A DNA stretch of 55,299 bases from Candidatus Gastranaerophilales bacterium (GCA_944326465.1 CALVEB010000014.1:1-55299), one strand, 5' to 3'; positions 42,738 to 51,521 are shown, numbered from the stretch's first letter. A program made the numbers and translations. Notes: generated from the letters alone by a model not told the origin.

Positions 42738-45700
42738 ATGACATTTAAGAATGAAGCTGAATTTGAAAATAAATTAATAGGTGTATTAACCAAGCACGGT
42801 TGGGAATCTGATATTATAAAATATCCGACTGAAAATGATTTATTGGAAAATTGGGCAAAAATTCTCTATGAAAATAATAGAAGTGTAGATAGACTGGGTG
42901 ATTTTCCTTTAACTGAAAGTGAAATGCAACAGATTATTGAACAAATAAAAACACTTAAATCTCCTTTAAAATTGAATGGCTTTATAAATGGTAAGACAAT
43001 ATCTATAACAAGAGATAATCCTGATGATAAATTACATTTTGGTAAAGAAATCAGCTTGAAAATATATGATAGACAAGAAATTGCAGCAGGGCAAAGTAGA
43101 TATCAAATTGTGAAGCAACCAAAATTTAAACCATTAGAAAAAATGTTGCCGGAACGCAGAGGCGATTTAATGCTCTTAATTAACGGTATGCCTGTTATAC
43201 ATATAGAATTAAAGAGAAGTGGGGTTCATGTTTCTCAAGCATGTAATCAAATCCAGAAATATTCTAAAGAAGGCGTATTTACAGGATTATTTTCTTTAAT
43301 ACAAATATTTGTAGCTATGAATCCTGATGAAACTTTGTATTTTGCAAATCCAGGACATTATGACAAATTTAATAAAGATTATTATTTTCATTGGGCCGAT
43401 TTCAATAATGAACCGATAAATGATTGGTCGCAAATCGCATCTTCGTTGTTATCAATTCCAATGGCACATGAGCTAATTGGATACTATACCGTAGCAGATG
43501 ATGCAGATGGCATTTTGAAAGTTATGCGAAGCTACCAATTCTATGCATCAAGTAAAATCTCAGATAAAGTCAAGAATACAAAATGGGATTCAGAAAATCA
43601 ATTAGGTGGTTATATATGGCATACCACAGGTTCCGGCAAAACAATGACATCTTTTAAATCGGCACAATTGATTGCTAATTCAAAAGATGCTGATAAAGTT
43701 GTATTTTTAATGGATAGGATTGAATTGTGTGTTCAATCATTAAAAGAGTATCGTGCATTTGCTGATGAATGCGATGAGGTTCAGGAGACAGAAAATACAA
43801 ATGAGCTTGTCTCAAAATTAAAAAGCGATGATACAAAAGATACTTTAATAGTTACCTCTATTCAAAAGATGAGTAATATAACACAGGATATGCAAGGGCT
43901 AAAAGCTCATGATTTAGAAACAATACAATCTAAAAGAATTGTCTTTATCATTGATGAATGTCACCGTGATACCTTTGGCGAAATGTTGATTACAATTAAA
44001 CAAACATTCCCTAAGGCTATATTCTTTGGCTTTACCGGCACTCCCATTATGGATGAAAACAGTAAAAAAGATTTAACCAATGCTGCTGTATTTGGGGATG
44101 AATTACATAGATACAGTATTGCCGATGGTATTAGAGATGGAAATGTTCTTGGCTTTGATCCTGATAAGATTATGACATATAAGGATAAAGATTTAAGAAA
44201 AATTGTTGCTTTAGAACAAGCAAAATGCAAAACAGAAGAAGAAGCTATTGCCGATCCTAAAAAAAGTGAAATTTATTATGAATTTATGAATAATGTTCCA
44301 ATGGCAGGAGATTATGACAAAGCTGGTAAATATAAAAAAGGAATAGAAGATTACATCCCTACCGTTCAATATCAAACAGATATTCATCAAGACAACGTAA
44401 TAAAGGATATATTAGATAATTGGACAAGGTTAAGTCACGGTGGGAAATTCCACGCAATATTTGCAACAAGTGGGATACCCGAAGCTATAGAATATTATAG
44501 AAAATTTAGAAAACTAAAACCGGAACTAAAAATAACAGCACTATTTGATCCTTCTATAGACAATGAAAGTTATTTTGCACTTGATAAAGAAGATGGAATT
44601 GTAGAAATGTTAAAAGACTACAATGATATGTATGGTACAACATTTACTATTCCAACTTATGATTTATTTAAAAAAGATGTTTCAGCAAGACTTGCACATA
44701 AAAAACCATACTTAGGAATACATAAAGAACCTGAAAAACAGTTACACATGCTTATAGTTGTAAACCAAATGCTCACAGGTTTTGACTCAAAATGGGTTAA
44801 TACGCTTTATATGGATAAACTTATGGAATATGCTGATATAATACAGGCATTTTCAAGAACAAATAGATTATTTGGAAACGAAAAACCATTTGGTAATATT
44901 AGATATTACCGCAAGCCTCACACAATGGAAAGAAATATAAATCGTGCAGTTAAATTGTATTCCGGAGACAAACCAATTGGCTTGTTTGTTAATAAGATTG
45001 TATATAATGTTGCAAAAATGAACGAAATATTTCGTGATATATCTGACTTATTTAATAATGCTGGAGTCCCTAACTTTGATAAATTGCCGGAAGAAAAACC
45101 CGTAAGAGGTAAATTTGCTTCGTTATTTAAAAAACTAACAGAACATTTAGAAGCTGCAAGAATACAGGGCTTTGTTTGGAATAAAACCACTTATACCAAT
45201 AAAAAAGATAACGGAAAAATAGAAATCGTTGAAATTAATTTCACAGAAAAAGACTACTTAATTCTTGCACAAAGGTACAAAGAACTTCCTAGAGGAGGAA
45301 ATGGTGGCGCAGGCGACGTTCCTTATGAAATAGATGGATATTTAACTGAAATTGACACAGGAGTTATAGATGCCAATTATATGAATTCTCGCTTTGAGAA
45401 GTACTTGCGCAATTTAAAACAAGAAAATATTTCACCGGAAGAATTAGAGTCAACAAAACAAGAATTGCATAAATCCTTTGCTACATTATCTCAAGAAGAA
45501 CAAAAATATGCTAAATCATTTTTGCTTGATATTGAAAGTGGCGCAGCCACAATGGAAGAAGGCAAAACTTTTAAAGATTATGTAAATGAATATATGTCAA
45601 ATGCAAAAAATGATAGGATACATAAAATGGCAACCGCCCTTGGTCTTGACGAATCCAAATTAAGAGGAATGATGGATGCTGGTCTTAATGAATCAAACTT

Positions 45701-45869
45701 GAATTCATATGGAAGGTTTAATGATTTAAAACAATCCATTAATATTGATATTGCAAAGGAATTTTTCAAAAAATCAGAAGGCAAAGAATTATCCCCGTTA
45801 ATGATAAACGTAAAAGCAAACGAATTACTCAAACGTTTTATATTAGATGGTGGATTTGATATTGAATAA
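42738..45869 (+). CDS. hsdR: Type I restriction enzyme, endonuclease/translocase subunit
   Basis: A 1043-aa HsdR. The N-terminal PD-(D/E)XK nuclease is visible as RRGDLMLLINGMPVIHIELK. The SF2 translocase has Walker A HTTGSGKTMTS, the DEAH-type IIDECHRD, FFGFTGTPI, and a later helicase domain (VVNQMLTGFDSKWVNTLYMD, IQAFSRTNRL). A helical C-terminus binds the methylase. Full length. It translocates DNA and cuts unmodified targets. AAGGAAAC precedes the ATG, 26 bp after hsdS, so hsdMSR is one operon. Confidence 0.96.
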   Translation: MTFKNEAEFENKLIGVLTKHGWESDIIKYPTENDLLENWAKILYENNRSVDRLGDFPLTESEMQQIIEQIKTLKSPLKLNGFINGKTISITRDNPDDKLHFGKEISLKIYDRQEIAAGQSRYQIVKQPKFKPLEKMLPERRGDLMLLINGMPVIHIELKRSGVHVSQACNQIQKYSKEGVFTGLFSLIQIFVAMNPDETLYFANPGHYDKFNKDYYFHWADFNNEPINDWSQIASSLLSIPMAHELIGYYTVADDADGILKVMRSYQFYASSKISDKVKNTKWDSENQLGGYIWHTTGSGKTMTSFKSAQLIANSKDADKVVFLMDRIELCVQSLKEYRAFADECDEVQETENTNELVSKLKSDDTKDTLIVTSIQKMSNITQDMQGLKAHDLETIQSKRIVFIIDECHRDTFGEMLITIKQTFPKAIFFGFTGTPIMDENSKKDLTNAAVFGDELHRYSIADGIRDGNVLGFDPDKIMTYKDKDLRKIVALEQAKCKTEEEAIADPKKSEIYYEFMNNVPMAGDYDKAGKYKKGIEDYIPTVQYQTDIHQDNVIKDILDNWTRLSHGGKFHAIFATSGIPEAIEYYRKFRKLKPELKITALFDPSIDNESYFALDKEDGIVEMLKDYNDMYGTTFTIPTYDLFKKDVSARLAHKKPYLGIHKEPEKQLHMLIVVNQMLTGFDSKWVNTLYMDKLMEYADIIQAFSRTNRLFGNEKPFGNIRYYRKPHTMERNINRAVKLYSGDKPIGLFVNKIVYNVAKMNEIFRDISDLFNNAGVPNFDKLPEEKPVRGKFASLFKKLTEHLEAARIQGFVWNKTTYTNKKDNGKIEIVEINFTEKDYLILAQRYKELPRGGNGGAGDVPYEIDGYLTEIDTGVIDANYMNSRFEKYLRNLKQENISPEELESTKQELHKSFATLSQEEQKYAKSFLLDIESGAATMEEGKTFKDYVNEYMSNAKNDRIHKMATALGLDESKLRGMMDAGLNESNLNSYGRFNDLKQSINIDIAKEFFKKSEGKELSPLMINVKANELLKRFILDGGFDIE

Positions 45870-45938
45870 CCATAAGACTTGATTTAATTTTAACTTCGAG
45901 TGATGAATACGACACCTGAAAAGAAAAGGAGGTCGTAG

Positions 45939-46274
45939 ATGGAAAAAATCGGATTAAACATTACACAAAAAGAATTTAAGCAATTAAGCAAATGGGCAGA
46001 AAATGTTTATAACACAGTCGTTGTTATAGATTATTTTGTTGCAAGCCAACCGGAAATTGAAGAATGCTACAATCTTGCACCGGTAGTAAAGCATTTGAGA
46101 TACGATGCAGATTTATTGAATGCGTTCTTCATTGACCACGAAAAAGAACTTGAAAATAAACAACATTTAAATCTTATTCAAATGCTGTTCAAAAGGTGTT
46201 CAAAAAATATTTGTGTCGAAATGATACGATTTGAGACAAATACAGTTGATGTTTCTTGTCAAAAGAGCGATTAA
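45939..46274 (+). CDS. Hypothetical protein, 111 aa
   Basis: Unknown protein behind a strong GGAGGT site, 69 bp after hsdR. It is largely helical by composition (QKEFKQLSKWAENVYNTVVV; HLRYDADLLNAFFIDHEKEL) with no membrane segment or motif I recognise. It is probably part of the accessory cargo transcribed after hsdR. With the 68-aa gene downstream it may be a two-gene unit. Confidence 0.6.
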   Translation: MEKIGLNITQKEFKQLSKWAENVYNTVVVIDYFVASQPEIEECYNLAPVVKHLRYDADLLNAFFIDHEKELENKQHLNLIQMLFKRCSKNICVEMIRFETNTVDVSCQKSD

Positions 46275-46299
46275 TTGTGTAGCTTGAAAGGAACATAAT

Positions 46300-46506
46300 A
46301 TGACTAAAAAATTAGACTTATTATTCGGAACAAAAATTTTAAACCGCCAAACAAATGAAATTGGATTGCTAATCAAAACTTGGAAAAACGAATTTGCAGA
46401 TGGAAGCATTTGGTTTGCAACCTGTGTTGATGCAAAAGGAAAGCGTTATCATATCGAACTTGATGAAATAGTGCCGATGGAAGACGTTAATGATTCTGAA
46501 GAATAG
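46300..46506 (+). CDS. Hypothetical protein, 68 aa
   Basis: Small acidic protein with beta-strand character (LDLLFGTKILNRQTNEIGLL, IWFATCVDAKGKRYHIELDE) resembling a small SH3-like barrel. AGGAA precedes the ATG. It lies 25 bp after the 111-aa gene and converges on the membrane protein gene at 46567. I do not recognise a family. Confidence 0.55.
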   Translation: MTKKLDLLFGTKILNRQTNEIGLLIKTWKNEFADGSIWFATCVDAKGKRYHIELDEIVPMEDVNDSEE

Positions 46507-46566
46507 AACTTACCAGAGAAACTTTAGAAGAAACTCCACCTATAAATTTTAAATTTTGACATCTCA

Positions 46567-47397
46567 TTAATATTCTTGTCTGTTAATAGAATTTTCAACG
46601 TAACTTTGCATTGATTTAGCAACATGCTCTTTATTTGCTTTTATTGTTTCTTCCCATTTCGTTTTATTTTTGGTTTTGCAATGCAAGCATTTCATAATAT
46701 CAAGATATTCAGCTTGCAAATTTGTTGTATTTTGAAATATGGCATTTATCCAATTTACTGTTACATTATTTTGTTGTTTAAATTGCTCATCTAATTCCTT
46801 GACGGTTTTTTCGTATTCGATATAAGCACTGCACTGTGATGCAATAGGCCTCTGCCCCACGGGAATATTGCAAGAAGTACAAGGATGGATTTTAGAATGT
46901 ATTTTTAATGCCAACATTTCTGCTTTCAAACTGGAACATTCCATATAGCTTGATGCTATTATAATTGATTTTTGTACTAAATTATATATGGATTGAATTT
47001 GCTCAACCATTTTTGCTTCTTTTGAGTTTTTTAAGAAAGGCGCATATCGCGTAAAATTGACATTCATAATTATATTGTTAATTGTATTTGCGTAATTTTC
47101 AACAGCTTTTGTTGCATATTTTAAGTTAGAGTTTCCGTTAAGATTAGCAATTAGTTGTTTTATCTGTTCAAAATTTAAATCTACAAAAATACCTGTAAAA
47201 AATAAATTATTGAAAAATTCTTCGCGTTCATGCAAATAATTAACGAATGCAGTATAAATTGCCAAAAAAGCACCGGTCAGAATGGCAATTAAAATATTGG
47301 ATATCGTAGGATGTGCTGAACGAACAATATAAAACACAATTATGGAAAGAAAAAATATTACACTTAAACTTATACACATTTTTCTATGAATATTCAT
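46567..47397 (-). CDS. Two-helix membrane protein of unknown function
   Basis: A 276-aa protein. Two N-terminal transmembrane helices (ISLSVIFFLSIIVFYIV, and ISNILIAILTGAFLAIYTAF) are followed by a ~200-residue cytoplasmic helical domain. That domain has two Cys pairs (PCTSCNIPVG and CLHCKTK), possibly a zinc site. The layout, a short membrane hairpin with a soluble sensor or effector domain, is common in membrane-acting defence effectors, but no family match is claimed. AGAGG precedes the ATG. It faces the hsd operon and follows the transposition module on the same strand. Confidence 0.6.
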   Translation of the reverse strand: MNIHRKMCISLSVIFFLSIIVFYIVRSAHPTISNILIAILTGAFLAIYTAFVNYLHEREEFFNNLFFTGIFVDLNFEQIKQLIANLNGNSNLKYATKAVENYANTINNIIMNVNFTRYAPFLKNSKEAKMVEQIQSIYNLVQKSIIIASSYMECSSLKAEMLALKIHSKIHPCTSCNIPVGQRPIASQCSAYIEYEKTVKELDEQFKQQNNVTVNWINAIFQNTTNLQAEYLDIMKCLHCKTKNKTKWEETIKANKEHVAKSMQSYVENSINRQEY

Positions 47398-47404
47398 AAC
47401 AAAC

Positions 47405-47435
47405 CTCTTTTTTATGATAGTAGCATAAAAAAGAG
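47405..47435 (-). terminator. Terminator of the transposition module
   Basis: CTCTTTTTTATG and CATAAAAAAGAG form a 12-bp stem just past the stop at 47443. It also lies directly upstream of the membrane protein gene. Confidence 0.7.
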
Positions 47436-47442
47436 TGTCGTA

Positions 47443-47850
47443 TTACTCCATCCCCAAGACTTCTCTTTCGATTTTGCGGACTTGTTCGGGGGTGAGAAAG
47501 TTTTGTTGTTTTGGTTTGGATGGAGCAATAGAAGCCTCGTATTCTTTGAGCAGAGGGATGTTTTTTAGGATGTTCATGAATGAATAAATTTCGGATTGGT
47601 TTGTGTGCGAATTTTTATCCAAATCGTTGTTCAATTTTCGCATCATTTTCCTTGCAAGTTCAAGCAATTCTTGGCTGAACGCGTCTTTTTCGTACTCGTA
47701 TTCAAACTTCCGTTTGTTCCAGTCGTATTTCTTTTTCCAATAAAACAAAGTCCTGCGGGACAAATCAAGTTCTATTCCAATTTCGCCAAGTGTTTTATTT
47801 TCTTGCACATAAAGCTTTTGAGCCTGTTTTAATTTATTAAATTTTGCCAT
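47443..47850 (-). CDS. Terminase small subunit-like HTH protein
   Basis: A 135-aa protein opening with an HTH of the type found in phage terminase small subunits and transposon helper proteins (LKQAQKLYVQENKTLGEIGI, DLSRRTLFYWKKKYDWNKRK), followed by helices and PEQVRKIEREVLGM. In Mu-like phages such proteins belong to packaging, but no large terminase, portal or structural gene is nearby. It may have been recruited as a DNA-binding helper of the transposition module. Its start abuts the stop of the upstream gene. Confidence 0.65.
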   Translation of the reverse strand: MAKFNKLKQAQKLYVQENKTLGEIGIELDLSRRTLFYWKKKYDWNKRKFEYEYEKDAFSQELLELARKMMRKLNNDLDKNSHTNQSEIYSFMNILKNIPLLKEYEASIAPSKPKQQNFLTPEQVRKIEREVLGME

Positions 47851-48411
47851 TTATATATTCTCCTCAAAGATTATTCTGTTAATACTAAATTTGTTTTTGT
47901 CTGTCAGTCGTCGCACTTGAAAGTCGCAGTCGGTCTTTGCAAGTTTTTCACGTTTACAGTATTTTAAAATCTGGTTCAAGAGTGCGAGCGAATTTTTTAA
48001 TCGTCTTTCGCCCATTCCGCGCCGTTTGCAAATCGTGTAAAACCTTTTAATGTCCTCGGTGCAAATCTCTCGGACTTTTTTGTTTCCTAAAATCGGGATT
48101 ACATTTGTTCTCAAAATCGAGGTGTAAGTTTTTATTGTATTGGGTTTACAGAAGTTCGTAGCATAGTCTTTCATAAAGATTTCTGAAACAGTTTTAAAAG
48201 TCATGTTTTTATTTTCGGCTTCAGAACTTGTAAAAACGGCAAACTCGACCTTATTTTCAAAATATTGATATTTGTAAATTCCGGTTTCGAGTGATAATTT
48301 ACCGTCAGCAATAAGTTTTTCAAGTTCCAACCCAACGTCGCATTCGGCAATCATCTCAATTTCATCAAGGGCAAATTCTTTTAAATATTTTGCTAATTTT
48401 TCGATGTTCAT
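47851..48411 (-). CDS. Orphan core-binding-domain protein (tyrosine recombinase N-terminal half)
   Basis: A 186-aa protein. Residues ~72-165 look like the SAM-like core-binding domain of tyrosine recombinases (TVSEIFMKDYATNFCKPNTI, KTYTSILRTNVIPILGNKKV, then REICTEDIKRFY). The first ~70 residues resemble the arm-type or Arg-rich N-terminal portion (KLSLETGIYKYQYF). No catalytic Arg/His/Tyr domain follows: the protein stops at FEENI. It overlaps the ATPase gene by 4 bp. It may bind element ends as an accessory factor, or be a split recombinase. Confidence 0.65.
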   Translation of the reverse strand: MNIEKLAKYLKEFALDEIEMIAECDVGLELEKLIADGKLSLETGIYKYQYFENKVEFAVFTSSEAENKNMTFKTVSEIFMKDYATNFCKPNTIKTYTSILRTNVIPILGNKKVREICTEDIKRFYTICKRRGMGERRLKNSLALLNQILKYCKREKLAKTDCDFQVRRLTDKNKFSINRIIFEENI

Positions 48412-49088
48412 ATAATTTGTCTAATCACCTCCGAGTTTATTTCTGTCAAGTTGTTTTCTTTAGCTAAGGTTTCAAGTTTGTTTATAAGTTGAACAATTTG
48501 CCTGAAGCGGTTGTATTTTTGGTGGATATATTCAATCGCATCGGCAGAAATTGGCACTTGTGAAAGTTCGTTTACAATCTGAGCGGTATCATTTACACCA
48601 AAAGTTTCAAATTTCAAAACCTCAGAAAACCTGTCATAAAGGTGCTTGTATCGTTCGAGTTTCCTGTGTGCCAAACCCATTCCAATCATAATAATTGGAC
48701 AATCTGTCTCGTCGTGTAAATCCCTAAGGATTTCGACAGTTTTAAAATTGTTCATCAAGTAGTCGATTTCATCAATAAAAATCACTTTAGGGTTGGCTTT
48801 GAGTTTTTTAACTACAAGTTTGAAGTTGTCCGAGGTCAAATATCTCGGCAACTCGTCCATTTCTTTTATCAGCCCGTCAAGCAGCCATCTACCCGTCATT
48901 AGATTTGAAGCTCTAAGATAAATTCCATCATACTTGCACGCAAGCCACAGAGCAGTTTGAGTTTTGCCGAGTCCCGGTTCACCATACACAAGTCCCATTT
49001 TAGGAATGTTTTTGGGTTTGTTGACCAGATTTTCCACAAGTCCGATAAAATTTTTGACGTTGTTCGTCCTTACAAAAGTCTTATTCAT
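48408..49088 (-). CDS. MuB/TniB-like AAA ATPase (transposition activator)
   Basis: A 226-aa AAA+ ATPase. Walker A GEPGLGKTQTALWLA, Walker B VIFIDEIDYLM, and sensor region IIMIGMGLAHRKLER are present. It fits MuB, TniB and TnsC-type regulators, which coat target DNA and deliver it to a DDE transposase. I choose the ATG at 49088, which overlaps the transposase stop (ATGAATAA); AAGGAG lies 13 nt upstream. The gene order transposase then ATPase is the Mu and Tn5053/Tn7-type order. Confidence 0.85.
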   Translation of the reverse strand: MNKTFVRTNNVKNFIGLVENLVNKPKNIPKMGLVYGEPGLGKTQTALWLACKYDGIYLRASNLMTGRWLLDGLIKEMDELPRYLTSDNFKLVVKKLKANPKVIFIDEIDYLMNNFKTVEILRDLHDETDCPIIMIGMGLAHRKLERYKHLYDRFSEVLKFETFGVNDTAQIVNELSQVPISADAIEYIHQKYNRFRQIVQLINKLETLAKENNLTEINSEVIRQII

Positions 49089-50781
49089 AAAGTAGCCTAT
49101 ACTCCTTTGTCTGTTTAAATTCTGCAATCCAAGGGTTGTTTGGATCATGTTTGATTAAGTATTCATATTTTTGTGAGTTGTTTTTAAAAATAGTTTGAAC
49201 GGCTTTTGAACTCTCTTTGAACGAGGTTTGAACAGGTGGTGAAATTTCTTCATCCATTTTAGTTTCAAGATATTTTATTTCTTCGGTCGAAAAGTAGTTT
49301 TTGACTGCATTTACGGTTTTCTTTTTGAGTTGTTTTTGCCGAACGATTTTTTGCTTGTAGTCCTCGTAGTCTTTGACATCGCCCAATAATTTCGCCATCG
49401 GGTGGGTTTCGGTTACACGCTCAGCGGTACATAAAAATTCACCTTTCGGGGTAAAAACTTTGATTTTTGTGAGGTCAAAGAGATTGTATTTGATTAGCAC
49501 TTTGTTTTTGAACCCGTAAAGTCGTTCGTCAAAATAGTCGCAACCCAAAAACCTGACTCCGTTTCGCTGAATTGTTTTAACCTCGGTCGCAAGCATCAAA
49601 TCGTCAAGGGTGTCAGGGTTTATATTTTGGCGTTTTCTATCATCCAAAACCTCTGCGATTGTTTTGTTTGGGGCATTGGGGCAGGTTTGGGAGTTTTTGA
49701 AGTTCAGCCACATATCAATCATTTTTATTGTTTCTTCTATGGTCGGCACATAATCGTTGTGCCAAGCAGAATGCAGTTTTTCGTTTCGCATCAGGTAAGC
49801 CGGTTTGTTTGCAATATTGCTTCCGACGTAGCTTTGCATAAGCTTTTCAAAGCCTTCTTGAAATTCTTTGAAAAATCGCTCGATGACTTTTGCTCTGGCA
49901 TTATAAGGTCGGGCGAAAACCGTTTCAATCCCAAGTTTTGAATAAAGGCCTTGAAACCCAAGTTCGTTAAAACCCTTGTCTTTGGTGAAATATTTCGCCC
50001 TAAAAGCTCTGCCGTTATCCTGATAAATGATTTTCGGCACCATATCGAGGTTTATTATTGCGTTTCGAAGGGCGGATGCGATGCACTGTGTGTTTTCTTC
50101 AAGCATAATCTCATAACCTACAAGTGCAGTCGATTTCCAATCCAAAAAGCCGACTAAAGTCGCACGACTTGGCTTACCTGTAAACGGGTTTATCACCTGA
50201 AACGCCAATTTATGCCCATCAGCTACAAGAATATCGCCGACTTTGAGCAAGCTTGCGTCGCGTTTGATATAAGGCTCAACCTTATCGGACAAGGCTTTTT
50301 CGCCGTCTCTGGCAAGCACCCATTTGTCGTAATTGTTCGCCTTAAACCATTTTGCGTACCGGCGAAACGTCGCATCGGCAGGGATAAAATCCTGTCCCTG
50401 CTCTTTCAATTTGTATTTAGTGAGGGTGGTGGCTTTGCCGATAGAAATACGATTTGGGTGCAAAAGCAGGCTCATAAAGATTTTTATTTCTTCGTCAGTC
50501 AAAGAGGTTCTGAACTCACCGATTTTGGAATATCTGTATTGTGGGAGAAGTTTTTCGTAGTCTTCGGAACCGTCAAGCATTGCGTTCCAACGATGAAGCG
50601 AACCACGGGAGACTTTGCCCAAAACCTGACGCAAATGCGAATCCGTCGTGTTGTGCAATTTAACAAAATCATAATCGGCTTGGATTTTGATATTCGATTT
50701 TCGGCGAAACTCAAGCCATTTGTGGACTAAATCGAGCCTTGCAAGTGCGATTTGCTTTGCTTTTTCTGGTACGTATGTCAT
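49081..50781 (-). CDS. Mu/TniA-like DDE transposase
   Basis: A 566-aa protein. The N-terminal ~160 residues contain helical DNA-binding segments (LHRWNAMLDG; FRRYAKWFKANNYDKW). An RNase H-fold integrase core follows with DILVADGHKLAF (first Asp), KIIYQDNGRAF (second Asp) and KVIERFFKEF (Glu). A Mu-transposase C-terminal beta domain spans about 390-470 (GVRFLGCDYFDERLYGFKNK). It would cut and join element ends. AAGGATT precedes the ATG. The repeat array at 50894-51017 lies just upstream, as expected for an element end or operator. Confidence 0.88.
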   Translation of the reverse strand: MTYVPEKAKQIALARLDLVHKWLEFRRKSNIKIQADYDFVKLHNTTDSHLRQVLGKVSRGSLHRWNAMLDGSEDYEKLLPQYRYSKIGEFRTSLTDEEIKIFMSLLLHPNRISIGKATTLTKYKLKEQGQDFIPADATFRRYAKWFKANNYDKWVLARDGEKALSDKVEPYIKRDASLLKVGDILVADGHKLAFQVINPFTGKPSRATLVGFLDWKSTALVGYEIMLEENTQCIASALRNAIINLDMVPKIIYQDNGRAFRAKYFTKDKGFNELGFQGLYSKLGIETVFARPYNARAKVIERFFKEFQEGFEKLMQSYVGSNIANKPAYLMRNEKLHSAWHNDYVPTIEETIKMIDMWLNFKNSQTCPNAPNKTIAEVLDDRKRQNINPDTLDDLMLATEVKTIQRNGVRFLGCDYFDERLYGFKNKVLIKYNLFDLTKIKVFTPKGEFLCTAERVTETHPMAKLLGDVKDYEDYKQKIVRQKQLKKKTVNAVKNYFSTEEIKYLETKMDEEISPPVQTSFKESSKAVQTIFKNNSQKYEYLIKHDPNNPWIAEFKQTKEYRLLYE

Positions 50782-50893
50782 ATTTAAAAATCCTTACACA
50801 CACATTAATCGCTCTTGTTGAGGGAAATATCAAGTCCTAAGTCTCAATCTCAGAGACATTTCGACACATCTTAATTTGTGAGACAAATTATTT

Positions 50894-51017
50894 TTGCACT
50901 TTCTTGCACTGTTTTGCACTCGGAGAGAGGTTGATATGGTGGGGTGTTTGGGCGATTTGAAATAAAAAATTTTGAAACTTGGTGCAAAAGAGTGCAAGAA
51001 TGGAGACAAAAGTGCAA
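50894..51017. repeat. Phased TTGCACT array, probable transposase or repressor binding sites
   Basis: Three TTGCACT copies start at 50894, 50904 and 50914 (exactly 10 bp apart). After a 60-bp gap, three inverted copies lie at 50981 (one mismatch), 50991 and 51011. Site spacing equals one helix turn, so bound proteins line one face. The position upstream of the transposase gene suggests a transposon end, an operator, or both. Confidence 0.7.
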
Positions 51018-51177
51018 AAATTGCCCCACAAATCTCAACACTAAAAAATCACCTCTATGGGCGACAGTGTGGGCGGTTAGTTTATATTGACTGCCATTCA
51101 AAAGTCTCTAATACATTACAACTTCATTACAAATAATTCAGAATACAAACTGGACATTAAAATACATCCCAACCAAT

Positions 51178-51210
51178 AAAAAAGAGATAGATTTTTTCTA
51201 TCTCTTTTTT
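51178..51210. terminator. Terminator after tRNA-Met
   Basis: AAAAAAGAGATAG and CTATCTCTTTTTT form a 13-bp stem with A and T tails 3 bp from the 3' end of the tRNA gene. It would work in both directions. Confidence 0.88.
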
Positions 51211-51212
51211 AT

Positions 51213-51286
51213 TAGCAAGGGAGAGATTCGAACTCTCGACCTCACGGGTATGAGCCGTGCGCTCTCACCAACTGAGCTACCTTGCC
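51213..51286 (-). tRNA. tRNA-Met (anticodon CAU)
   Basis: A 74-nt cloverleaf on the minus strand. Acceptor GGCAAGG pairs with CCTTGCT (one G-T pair), the D-arm is GCTCAGTTGGTGAGAGC, anticodon stem CACGG/CCGTG encloses CTCATAC with CAT, and the T-arm is GAGAGTTCGAATCTC. No CCA is encoded. CAU could also belong to an Ile tRNA needing lysidine. A terminator follows. A duplicated 5' flank lies at 51381. Confidence 0.93.
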
Positions 51287-51421
51287 ACATTCATTCATTT
51301 TTATTAAATTTTCACCGGCTCAGTTGGCTCGAGCGTTGCTCTCACATATATGAAATTTTGTTCGCTTCGCTCACGGGAGCACCTTGCCACATTCTTTCAC
51401 TTTTATTAAATTTTCACCGGC
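51279..51421. repeat. Duplicated tRNA 5' flank (two 41-bp copies, 102 bp apart)
   Basis: 51279-51319 and 51381-51421 differ at two positions. Both start with the tRNA 5' end (ACCTTGCC on the plus strand) and run into ATTAAATTTTCACCGGC. Between them, GCTCAGTTGG and CGAGCGTTGCTCTC recall tRNA arm sequences in scrambled order. This looks like a duplication with tRNA fragments, not a second working tRNA. Confidence 0.65.
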
Positions 51422-51521
51422 AATCCTGCAAGACATTGCCGACAATTTTTATACTCGCATAAAAAAAATTAAATTTCAAGCACTTTTTTCTTTTTTGTTC
51501 TACAAATTAATTTATTTCCAT

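Noticed and set aside
50894-51017. TTGCACT array considered as a plasmid or phage origin with iterons
   Set aside because: No replication initiator gene is nearby and the adjacent gene is a transposase, so element-end or operator sites are more likely.
51320-51400. Second tRNA gene
   Set aside because: Only fragments of tRNA arms are present and they do not fold into a cloverleaf with an anticodon loop.
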